From assembly GCA_030770425.1 (NCBI GenBank), contig JASJFT010000007.1:190245-254244 (forward strand): a stretch of 64,000 bases of DNA. Reading direction: 5' to 3'. The position numbers and the translations under genes were made by a program. Positions within the stretch are counted from its first letter, which is position 1. Every line of letters begins with the position of its first letter. This document shows, in pieces, positions 1 through 9,592 of this stretch. The DNA is from Darksidea phi (lineage: Eukaryota; Ascomycota; Dothideomycetes; Pleosporales; Lentitheciaceae). The notes under the pieces were generated by a model, which was given only the letters and a program-made list of their open reading frames with translations, made no database searches and was not told the origin of the DNA.

Positions 1-91
1 GCATTCTCAAATAAGCGCTACGCAAGTTGGTTCGGCGCAGGGTTAGGCGAAGCAGGTGCTCGTTGAGACCCCGGCGACTGATAATGTGTAG

Positions 92-677
92 CAAAGCGCA
101 TACGAGTCACGTACTATCGTATTGGCACAAGTCCTCAACACAATATACCGTGAAATGCATCGATTCCGCCACCGGTGCCGTTGTCGGCATGGGTATGTGG
201 GATGTTTATGTCACGCCGAGTGATTATACGAAAGGCGATATCGGGTGGTTGGAAGGCGCAGAGCTGGAACGCGCTGAGGCCCTTGTCATGCCGCTCTGGA
301 CACTCCGGGAAAAGTTGTGGGCGAAGGAGCGCTATGTGTACTGTCATTTGACGGCTGTGCATCCTGATTATCAGCGGAGAGGTATCGGGAAGCTGTTGAT
401 GGAGTATGGCATGAAGATTGCTGAGCAAGCTGATCTTCCCATCTATACAGAAGCTTCGCAGGCAGCGATAAGACTATATGAGAGGATAGGATTTAGGCGC
501 CTGAAGCAGAGTATAACACATAGAGCGGACGTGCTTTGGCCGGGAGATGCGAAAGGCAAAGAAAAGCATAATGAAGTACCGCTCGTTGTATGGGTTCCCG
601 GCGGAAAGCTGCATCTGTTGCCCAAATCCATAGAGTTGGCGGAGACTAACCAACATCGAGAAGTAGAGATGAAATGA
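92..677 (+). CDS. GNAT-family N-acetyltransferase, 5' truncated by window edge
   Basis: This is the C-terminal exon of a Gcn5-related N-acetyltransferase, which moves an acetyl group from acetyl-CoA to an amine; the substrate cannot be told. The acetyl-CoA loop is clear in VHPDYQRRGIGKLL (Q-x-x-G-x-G/A type) and is followed by the usual helix and LYERIGFRRL strand. The frame is open from base 27, but the first ~20 codons are arginine-rich and unlike the family. A GATAATGTGTAG acceptor ending at base 91 suggests that the exon begins at 92 and earlier exons lie to the left. It converges on the ABC transporter gene with only 57 bp between stops. A link to the siderophore locus next door is possible but unproven, since it does not resemble the IucB-type transacylase at 6864. 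Confidence 0.75.
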
Positions 678-734
678 ATGGTGTATCGTACTATGCTATG
701 CTAAAGTGTTTTCTAGAAGTCCATAGACCATTCA

Positions 735-3700
735 TTACGTCAACATTTGATGTAGAGCATTGACCCGATAACTTTCGCTCCTTTCCACTAGTTGTTCATG
801 TTGGCCTTGGTCTACAACTTTGCCTCCCTCAATCAAGAAGATCACGTCGGCTCGCGCAATAGTCCTCAAGCGATGTGCGATAGCGATGACGGTCACGCCG
901 TTGCCTTTGACAGCTGTCTCGAGCCCGAGCTCCAACGCCTTTTCACTTTCGGCATCAAGCGCACTAGTGCTCTCATCGAGGAGTAATAGCTTGGGCTTGC
1001 GCACTAGTGCGCGCGCAATGGAAAGGCGCTGTCGCTGTCCACCGGAAAGTTGTGAGCCGTTCGCTCCACATTCAGTATCATAGCCATGTGGCAGACTCAA
1101 GATGGTCTGATGGATGTTCGCTAGCCTGCATGCCTCGTAAACTTCATCATCGGATGGGGTGTATCCAGGTCGTGCACCGAGACATATATTAAAGCGAATA
1201 GTTCCTTGGAAGAGCACATTATCTTGGGGAACGTAGGCGATTTCGTCCCGGAAGCAGGGGTCTTGGAGCCGCGCAATATCTAGGCCATTGATGGTTATAC
1301 TACCAGAATTAGGACTGTAGAAGCGTTGTAGAAGCGCCAGGACTGTGCTCTTTCCAGCACCGGAGGGTCCGACCAGAGCACAGAACTGACCAGATCGGAT
1401 AGAGAGTGATATCGATGTCAACACTGGGGCATTTGGACGTGCAGGATACGAGAATGTGACGTCGCGGAATTCTACTGTCGCTCCGCCTTGCGAGCGCAAG
1501 GTGGTTGGAGAGTCGCTAAATGCTTCGACGTCTCTCTTCTCATGGTCGACCTCGTCCGTGTCTGGGGTTGACCGGCCTGAAAAGGTATTTGACGATCCGC
1601 CCTTCAGTTCAAGGAGGCCCGCAACCCTTGCTATAGCGCTCTTGGCCCGCGAAATCTCGGGTGCGAGAGTGAATAGCTGTCCCCATAGCTGTGCCGATAT
1701 AAGCATGGCCAGGAGGATGATGAAGTACTGTGTTTGCGTGTATCTGCCATCCAAGATGTTCTTCGAGCCCCACCAGTAGGCGAATGCGTAGAGAACATTG
1801 CCTATGGAATTAGCGATCGCAAGCCACACGTTCGTCTTGAAACTTTGAAGTATCATCTCCTTACGTGGAGCTATCAAAGATCGACGGTACGTTTGCAGTA
1901 TTTCGTCCTCCAGCGACAGAGTGGCGATAGTCCGTATATTTGAAACGGCCTCCACTGTAATGCCTACAGAAGAGGAGAACGCACCAGCATGTTTCTCTGT
2001 GAAACGGGAGATAGAGCGGAGTTGCATGAAGCCCGCACCCAGAAGTAAAGGAACAATTGCCACTAGCACAATTGCTATTCGCCAGGCGATGATGTGCGAT
2101 AGGATGATGGCAGCGATGAAGTTGACTAATACAGAGAAAAGGGTGCCAATGATTGAGCCACTGAAACCGGCCAAAGCATTGCCGTCGTTGGTGATATAGC
2201 CCAGGAGCATGGAGGGGCTACGGCCATGGGACTCGTGCCAGTGCAGAGGCTGTTGAAGCAGAGAGCGTAAAGATCGAACACGTACTTTGTAAATTAGTCG
2301 CTCAGAAATCAGACCAAATACCGACCAGCTAGTGAAGTTGGCGAGGAATTCGACGCAAGCTAACATGAAAAAGAGACCAGAGAAAAGCAGACCTCGAGAT
2401 CTGATGTAGTCGGGTGATTTGCAAGGCGAGAAGCTCCCTATGGTGTTCCCAAAGATGGCGCCGGAAGCCGAGTAGGTGCCGCCAACAATCAGGGCTGCAG
2501 AGAAGGCTAATACTAGGAGGAGAAGGTACGGTCGGGCCAGGGGAGCCATCGTCTTAAAGATAGAATGGCTCATCAACTCTGGTGGGTTGTCCTTAGGCTC
2601 TTTGACTAAAGTATTGTCGTGGTTTTTCGTGTGCTCAGAAATAGCTGCATCCTTCTGAGCTTTGATAGCATCAATGCCGTTATCGTTAATACTCGCTCGA
2701 GAACTCGCCATCTCATCTGCCGACTTGACTGACTGCAGGCGTACCATATCGTTGTAGTTCCCATTTAGGGCCATCAGATCATCATGTGTGCCCTGTTCGA
2801 GGATAATTCCTGTCTTCATGACCACGATCTTGCTTGCGGCTCTTATAGTCGACAAACGATGTGCGATTGATATTACGGTACGACCTTTCGAGGCTTTTTC
2901 AATAGCGGCCTGGATGCGTCGCTCGCTGGCTGAATCCAGTGCAGCCGTAGCCTCATCGAGCACCAGTATCTTGGGGTCACGCACAAGAGCACGCGCTAGC
3001 GCAATCCTCTGCTTCTGTCCGCCACTGATCAGACTGCCGCTTGATCCAACCGTCGTCGCAAACCCGTGCTCGAGACGGTCGATAAAACCAACAGCGTCTG
3101 CAAGGTCGGCGGCCTTTTGGACCAAGTGCACGATTTCAGCGACTTCAGATCCCCGCTCTTCCGCGCACTTTACAAGGTCGTGACCGTTTCTGACTTCTGT
3201 GGCCACTTGTGACAAAGTGTCGGATAATAGAGTTCCCTTTAAGTGAGTATGCGCGGACGAATTAATGAGACCCAGTGCAACATTCTCCAGGATGGACCGA
3301 TCCAACAGTGACGGCTCTTGAGACACAAGGCCGATGAAACTGCGCAGTGTCTTCACATTCAAGGTCTTGATGTCGTGGCCATCGAGTAGAATGGTACCAC
3401 TTGTTGGATCGTAAAGTCGCGCAACAAGAGCGGCCACAGTTGATTTTCCGCTACCGGACAAGCCGACAATTGCAGTTAGCTTCCCGGCTTCACAATGGAA
3501 TGAAACATCCTGGAGGACGGGATGTTCTGGCCTTGAAGGATAAGTAAATGAAACGTTGCGGAACTCAAATCCGCCTTTGATGGCTGAGGGTATGACACCG
3601 GAGTCTGAAGTTCCATCGATGGTTGGACATTGGTCAATGTCGTTCTTGAGGCGTTCGAAGGCGGCAATAGCTCCGCCAAAGAGTGGCAAGAGGGGAGCAA

Positions 3701-4723
3701 CCTGGCTAAGAACAATGGCGCCTGCACGTGGTCAGTCGACTGTCACGATTATGTTCGTAATCACATACCATCAACCAGAATGAAGATGACGGTATATATT
3801 TCGCCTACTGTCGTATCGTCCCTGCCCTGTTCCACAGTCTCTGCAATCTTCCGACTACCTTGCCAATATGCAAGTGCATTCGCCGAGAAAGCGATGAAAT
3901 AAAGCAATCCAGCCTGAACGGCTGCAGCAGCCGCCTTCTTGACCCCTTCTCTCCTGGCATCACCGAGATATGCGCGGAACTTTTCTTCCAACCGTACATT
4001 TGCTCCAAGGGCATGCACGAGTCCAATGTTACTCAACGCTTCTGAGGCAATGGCGCTCGCTTTGGCAAAGTAGTCGGACACCTGGGTCGAATGCTTCGAG
4101 ACGAATCGACCTCCAACAACGGTCATGAGAAGAAAAGCGGGAATCAATGAGACGAGCATGCCAGCCAGCTTGGCGTCTTTGATGAAAGCAACAATGTAGG
4201 CGGTGACGCAGAAGGAAATGCAGGTCAGGAAGACGCCAACCTTCTCCGACGTGCCGGTCTCGATGGCCTGGATGTCGCCGCTGAGGCGCGAGGAGACTTC
4301 TCCGGCTTGCAGGCTGTCGAAAAAGGCAATGTCCTGCCGAAGCAAGCTCTTCAAGTAGCGGTCCCGAACGCGCTGGGCTAGTCGCTGGGATGCAATGTTC
4401 CAACATAGGATATGCGTGTAGATCAAGACGAAGGTAGCGATGGCGATGTAAACGAGCAACAACACCTTGGAGTTGATGGAGGACTGCAGGTCCCCCGTCG
4501 ATCCTGCCGCCTGCTCGCTGTCACAGGCCGCGCTATTGAGGTTGTCGACGAGTTGGCCGAAGACGATTCCAATCAGCGGAAAAGGAACGCCCGCCGCAAT
4601 GGCTGCGAAGAAGCCGACGCTGATGAGGAGCTTGTCCAGCCATGTGGGATTGGCATAGAAAAGGAGATGGAAGAAAGCGAAGAAAGGCTTCGGGGACGCC
4701 CGTGAGGGCTTGTTGATGTGCAT
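735..4723 (-). CDS. Full-size ABCB (MDR-type) ABC transporter, SitT-like
   Basis: This is an ATP-driven exporter with TMD-NBD-TMD-NBD order. It has two exons (4723-3769 and 3721-735); the 47-bp intron 3768-3722 has GTATGT, a CTGAC branch point and CAG, and splicing gives 1,313 residues. NBD1 has Walker A GLSGSGKST (about 405-413), signature ISGGQ (about 550) and Walker B ILVLDEA (about 570). NBD2 has GPSGAGKST (about 1103), LSGGQ (about 1210) and LLLLDES (about 1230). The Q-loop to signature distance in NBD1 is about 45 residues longer than usual. An ABCB transporter (SitT) lies beside sidF and sidD in Aspergillus fumigatus, so its place next to SidA-, SidF- and SidI-like genes suggests siderophore or precursor transport. 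A GATA box (4948-4956) lies 225 bp upstream of the ATG. The function is inferred from context; the family call is firm. Confidence 0.93.
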
Positions 4724-4997
4724 GGCACCGCCGCGTCTCTAGCAGAGGGTATGTTGTCGTGAAGCTCTGCAGACGGGCAGGCATGGTGTGCGCGGCGCGG
4801 CGGGCGCACCAAGGCGCCATGGCGGATCAATTCACGAGCTGGGCACATGCGCATGCAGGACAGGCGAAGAAACATGAATTGACTGATGCATGGAGTGGAG
4901 AGGGCTCGGAGCGACGTCGGAGATGGCACGGTTGCGGCACTAGCGCCATCAGATAAAAATTTGCAGATTACATAACCTAGCCGCCCTGACCCACGTC
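4724..4997 (-). promoter_or_regulatory. Promoter region of the ABC transporter gene
   Basis: This 274-bp gap lies between the stop of the monooxygenase-like gene and the ATG of the ABC transporter, both on the minus strand. It holds one perfect ATCAGATAA (4948-4956). This matches the ATCWGATAA consensus described for the fungal iron-responsive GATA repressor SreA. No TATA box is evident. Confidence 0.45.
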
Positions 4998-6251
4998 TCA
5001 TATCCTGGCCGTGACCATCGTCGCATCCCGCGCGCGCTCGTCGTCATTCACCGCAGCCAGTGCGCGCACAATCTCGCCCGTCCGCTGTGCAATGTCCTTC
5101 GCCAATGAGCGCCCGCCGTCCGAGTGTGCCGACAGCAACCACATCCTGCAGTGCTCGCTGACGGCGCCGCGCTTGAACTGCACCTCTTCGAGGCTCTCGC
5201 CCTTCTGCCGGCAGCCCAGCACCAGCGCGTCCAGGCCGTGGAAGAGGCCGCTGCTCGACTGCTGGTCTGCTGCGTGCTCCGAAATGATCACGTCGGCTTT
5301 TGCGCACGCCTCGGCCGCGTCGCTGCCCATGATGACGCGCAGGCTGAAAGCACCCTTGCTGGCTACCTGCTTCTCGTAGCCGCGGCCATAGATGCTCCGG
5401 ATGAGTTCGGACGCACCCACTACCGTCGACTTCTGCTTGCACGTCGGGCCCGCCCAGATCGAGCACAGCTGCGGCGGCGGCGGCTCGGGCGCGTCCCCCA
5501 GGATCCTCAACGGCGCGAGGGCCTCGTTCTCTGTGACCATGGTGATGTTGCCGAGCCGTGGGCAGCTCACGAGGTCGTCCAGTATCTCGACCGCCTGCTG
5601 CCCGGAGCCCACGACGGCAATGTGGAGAGGAGTCTCGCGGCGCTCCCGCAGCTCGTCCCTCCTCGACAGGTAGTCGGCCGTAGAGACGATGCGCTGGCCC
5701 GCAAGGAAGTCGACGCTGGTGAGTGTCTGCGCTTTTGGGTCGCGTCTGCCCGACGGCGAAGGGGCCACGATGCTTCTTGCCTGCACCACGCTGGTCTTTC
5801 CGCCCGCGTCCTTGACTGCCACGTTCCAGCACTTCACCGCGCCCTCGCCTCCTCCCGGCGCGACGCCGACAACTTCATGCCCGTAGCGTACTTGGTCTTT
5901 GAACGACTCCGCGCACCAGCGGAGGTAGTCGTCAAACTCGAGTCGGAGCGGGTTCAGACGGTCTGAGTTGGCGAACTCGACGAGTCGATCACGGGCAAGC
6001 AGGTAATTGACGTAGCTGAAAGCTGACCGCGGGTTCCGTATCGTGGCGAGGTCGTAGACGAAGGGCATCTCCATGCGTGTTCGGACGAGGTGTGTTGGAT
6101 GCCAGGAGAACGCGGGCTTGCGCTCGAGAAAGAGCAGGCTGGATGGCTTGCGGGCCTCGCGGTTCGCTATAGCCGTTGCAATCTGCGCCGGGCCAAAGCC
6201 GATGCAGACGAGATCGTACATTGGTGACGGGTTCGCCATCGAGCTCGACAT
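4998..6251 (-). CDS. Divergent L-ornithine N5-monooxygenase-like flavoprotein (SidA/PvdA family)
   Basis: This intronless 417-aa protein belongs to the L-lysine/L-ornithine N-monooxygenase family, which makes N5-hydroxyornithine for hydroxamate siderophores. Visible features are an N-terminal FAD loop CIGFGPA (16-22), the family block MEMPFVYDLATIRNPRSAF (60-78) followed by VNYL, and an NADPH loop VVGSGQQA (213-220). It is clearly shorter than Aspergillus SidA (about 500 aa). The usual C-terminal ATGY/F motif seems replaced by ALVLGC (342-347), so activity is uncertain and it may be a divergent paralogue rather than the main SidA. It is divergent from the SidF-like gene, with a 612-bp gap. 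The upstream MSSSMANPSP start is the only sensible one before the FAD loop. Confidence 0.8.
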   Translation of the reverse strand: MSSSMANPSPMYDLVCIGFGPAQIATAIANREARKPSSLLFLERKPAFSWHPTHLVRTRMEMPFVYDLATIRNPRSAFSYVNYLLARDRLVEFANSDRLNPLRLEFDDYLRWCAESFKDQVRYGHEVVGVAPGGGEGAVKCWNVAVKDAGGKTSVVQARSIVAPSPSGRRDPKAQTLTSVDFLAGQRIVSTADYLSRRDELRERRETPLHIAVVGSGQQAVEILDDLVSCPRLGNITMVTENEALAPLRILGDAPEPPPPQLCSIWAGPTCKQKSTVVGASELIRSIYGRGYEKQVASKGAFSLRVIMGSDAAEACAKADVIISEHAADQQSSSGLFHGLDALVLGCRQKGESLEEVQFKRGAVSEHCRMWLLSAHSDGGRSLAKDIAQRTGEIVRALAAVNDDERARDATMVTARI

Positions 6252-6863
6252 CGGTTCCAGCTGTCTTGCGGATTGCTCAGTAGATTGCCATGTCTCGACG
6301 ACTACTGACGAGTTGGATTAAGCGACGAGGAAAAGCTGTCGGCAGCTAGTACATTTTAGGCCTTTGGTAAACGACTTTGCTTTTGTTGCTCTTCTACTAT
6401 TCTTGGCCGGGGAGCTTCCCACAAGTGTGTATGCGGTCTGATGGTTGGACTGAGCTCTGCTCACACGCCGGCACCCTGCCGGAGCTGCGACCAGGGCATG
6501 GTGGCAGGTACGTCACTTCGCTGGCCGTCGGGCTCAAGCGAAGTCCCTGCCACATACGCCGAGATGTGTCTAGGATGCGTCCTGTCTGCACCGTTCCCAC
6601 ATGGCGCCAAATACGAAAACCCAGCCGACCCTAGCCGCGTCACTACCCCCCTACACGACGGTAGACAATTCTCCCAGGTATAGTATTTGACTAACACTGC
6701 CTATTCAGGGTGGCCATAGCTTCCGACCTGCTCGCCGATGACCTCGGCTTGCGCTATCGGTGCAGACTCTCCAACAAATGTCTATGGAATCCGGGCCAGC
6801 TATTCGGCACCTTCAAGCTCCCCCATCATCCCTTCTGATTCTAAGGTTCGTTGGGCGGTCGCA
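6252..6863. promoter_or_regulatory. Divergent intergenic region between monooxygenase-like and SidF-like genes
   Basis: This gap probably serves as a shared promoter. No perfect ATCWGATAA box is visible, only weak GATA cores such as CTATC at 6754. There is an open frame from ATG 6601 and a possible short intron (GTATAG, CTAAC, CAG; about 6679-6708). A 5'-UTR intron or an extra N-terminal exon of the SidF-like gene therefore cannot be excluded. Confidence 0.35.
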
Positions 6864-8241
6864 ATGGCACAACAATCGCAAGACTCAAGCCCAGCTACCG
6901 CACCCTTCATTTTGAAATTACCCCATCCCTATCTCACTGCATACTCCATCACCAACACTGCTGCCCCGGGCCAGCCAAAGAGCTACGTCATACAGCTGTC
7001 TGCGGCTCATGCCAATGGCAACGGAATATCTCCGCCGACGCCGCTCCATCATGACGGCATGTCATTCAGCGACATCGCATTCTTGGCCGCCGATTCAACA
7101 CCACCCCAAGGCGACAACAGCTCATGGGCCAGAGCGCGAAGATCGCCTTCTGTGACAGTCTCCTGGGCTGGAGATCGTCCTTCTAGCCCGAAGTTCTGGC
7201 TCGTAGCGTACGCACTGGTGTCGCTACATCCCTTCGTTGAGAGCTTTCGAGTTCTCTTCGTAGGCAATGATGCGCCTTCCCTAATCTCGGAGCTCTACAC
7301 CACCGGCCTTTTGCACCCGCACCCCCAGGGATCGAGTTCATCAGCGGCGCACAATGGCCATCTGCTGCTGCGCAGTACCTTTTGGCAAGGTGCTGCATCA
7401 CCGTTCGGCACCCGACCTGTGTGGGTACCGCACCTAGACGCATCCAACAAGCCAATCCCCTCAGAGTATCCACCGTTTCCGTTCCAGATCGCGCCCAACA
7501 CGCAGTTTCCGGCGCTACCACGTCACACTGCGCATCCTGTCCGCCGACCTAAACCGGCTGCTGGATCGATCATCTACAGCCGGTGGATCCCACACCTGCA
7601 GGAGCACTTGACCATGATCGCTCTGGACTATACTAACGACGAGCATCTCCGCCTGTTCAATGTCTGGCAGAATGACCCACGTGTTGCTGCTGGGTGGAAC
7701 GAAACCGGCACACTGGAGCAGCACCGCGAGTATCTCCGGAAGCTGCATGATGATCCACATGTGCTCACCATGTTTGCCGCCTTTGATGATGTGCTTTTTG
7801 CTTATTTTGAGGTCTACTGGGCTATGGTAAGCAGTCTTTCTTGCCTCCAGTAGTCATTCGTTGCTGATGGCCACGCAGGAGGACCATATGGGTGCACATT
7901 ACCTTGCGTCGCCGTATGACCGCGGCAGGCATTCGCTAGTCGGCGACACTAGGTTCAGAGGTCCGTATCGAGTCTCAGCATGGTGGTCTGGACTCATGCA
8001 CTACATGTTCCTTGACGAACCACGTACTTGGAATCTTGTCGGTGAGCCAGCTGTAACAAGCAGTACGGTGCTCGCCTATGACTTCGCTCACGGCTTCCAT
8101 GTTGAGAAGTTGATGGATCTGCCACATAAACGAAGCGCACTGATGATGGTCAATCGAGAAAAGTTTTTCACTCTGAGTCCATTCGTGTGGGATGGCGAAA
8201 AGAAGGTGCGTCCCAGTCTGGATGCTCTTGCGAAGCTGTAG
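6864..8241 (+). CDS. sidF: N5-hydroxyornithine transacylase, SidF/SidL (IucB) family, PTS1
   Basis: It transfers an acyl group from acyl-CoA to N5-hydroxyornithine, forming the hydroxamate of fungal siderophores. The two exons are 6864-7826 and 7879-8241; the 52-bp intron is GTAAGC...CAG, and splicing gives 441 aa, close to the length of A. fumigatus SidF. The C-terminal half carries the IucB/AlcE-type acyltransferase domain, with FNVWQNDPRVAAGW, SPYDRGRHSLVGD and WWSGLMHYMFLDEPRT. The protein ends in Ala-Lys-Leu, a canonical PTS1, which agrees with the published peroxisomal location of A. fumigatus SidF. An in-frame ATG at 6738 would add 42 residues; 6864 was chosen because the extra segment is low in complexity. 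It could instead be a SidL-type acetylase; the AKL end and the neighbouring CoA ligase favour SidF. Confidence 0.85.
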
Positions 8242-9592
8242 TGGTCATGAACATCAATAAGTCTTTGGTCTTGTGAGCAGCCCTGTATAGATACGCCGAA
8301 TTGATAGCGAGTCAGCCTCGGTTTCTAGCTTACGTTGCGCTTCTCAATCTAAGCTGTGTGTTTCCATATCGTCGAAAATTGCGGAGCGATGATGTCTGAG
8401 GCAAGCCAAGCTCCGTAATAGCCCGTTTTCGTTATCGATCAAGCTCTTGCATCATGCGAGAGCGCCTAGCGTACACGTCATGTGCACAGACCACCGCATC
8501 CTGGGCATGCATGCAGGGAGCGGATCAGATAACCTTAATCGAGCCTTACACGCCGTCGCTGCATGTTTCGGCCCTTGTTGTGCAGCAATTTTTTTAATCT
8601 GATCCCCCACTTCCGTGCATGAGGCTAGCAAGTAACCACAGTTAGTGGGGATCATTCGTACGAGGCGCTGAAATGAAGTGCTGCCACACCACCGGGAGGG
8701 AGGGCAGATAACTGTCCTCTGGTGAGCTCTCCGAACACTATTGTGTCAGAATGTCGTACGTCAGCGCGTTAGCTGACCAGCAAGCACCACCTGTAGTGTA
8801 AACCTCACAGGAATTCTCATTCCACCCACGCTGTTGCGTGATAAGATTGATTAGATCTCTGCACGCGGCATGCAGGGGGTCAATGTGGGCGTCAACCCGC
8901 GTTCGCTAAACGCGAATCTGATAACTTTACGCAACCGTTTCCAAGACCGTGCGGGATTGCCCCTGTTCACGTTCCATCTGATAAGAAACTCGCCTCCGCC
9001 GATGTCGCACAAAGCCGTTGAGCGTTGTGTCATCTTATCAGATGAACTCTCTGCCAAGATGAGCCAAGGTACTTGTCGTCGATGAGTGGATCAGACGGTG
9101 CCGGAGACATGGTCCATGCATAATGCTGGGAGAACACGGATCCTGCTCATTTACCACACTGGGAATACTGAGCGAAAATCTTTTGTTGATCACCTGAAAG
9201 GTAGGGACCGTGATGTCGGTGGCGTGATGGTCGCGCCGAGCGACGGGCGATGGGCGATGGTGTCATGGAACTCTGGGCTAACGATAGCTTGGATGGTAGC
9301 CGAGATGAAGGCCCGTCATGGACACGTACCGTAACGCCTAGATAGGTAGGTTGGTGGGGTGTTAGATCCGAGACATCGGCGGGTTTGCAATGACGAAGCA
9401 CAACTCCACTATCCGCATTCTGTTCGACCTTTTTTTTTCGGTTGGGTGCGTATCCTCTTGCGTCGTCATGCATCACTTTTTGGCCGTTTCAGTATCCAAG
9501 TATTACATTCCGATGATTGTAGATAGTTCTGAAGTGTTACGACACAGTACTCATACAATTGAGTAGACGCTGTTGCAGCAAGTGGTTTTGAG
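8242..9592 (+). promoter_or_regulatory. Long upstream region of the SidI-like gene with clustered GATA boxes
   Basis: This 1.35-kb gap separates two plus-strand siderophore genes and shows no credible coding frame. It holds four perfect ATCWGATAA boxes: 8524-8532 (ATCAGATAA), 8916-8924 and 8976-8984 (ATCTGATAA), and 9035-9043 on the minus strand. Looser GATAA cores lie at about 8706 and 8839. By a rough count about one such 9-mer would be expected per 64 kb by chance, so four within 520 bp suggests an iron-responsive (SreA-type) control region. A short T-run sits near 9430. Confidence 0.6.

Noticed and set aside
5124..5966. Long plus-strand frames opposite the monooxygenase-like gene
   Set aside because: They are antisense to a gene with clear FAD and NADPH motifs; the composition is a codon mirror of the GC-rich coding strand.
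8452..9476. Short frames between the SidF-like and SidI-like genes
   Set aside because: None has protein-like composition, and the region is better explained as a regulatory stretch with GATA boxes.
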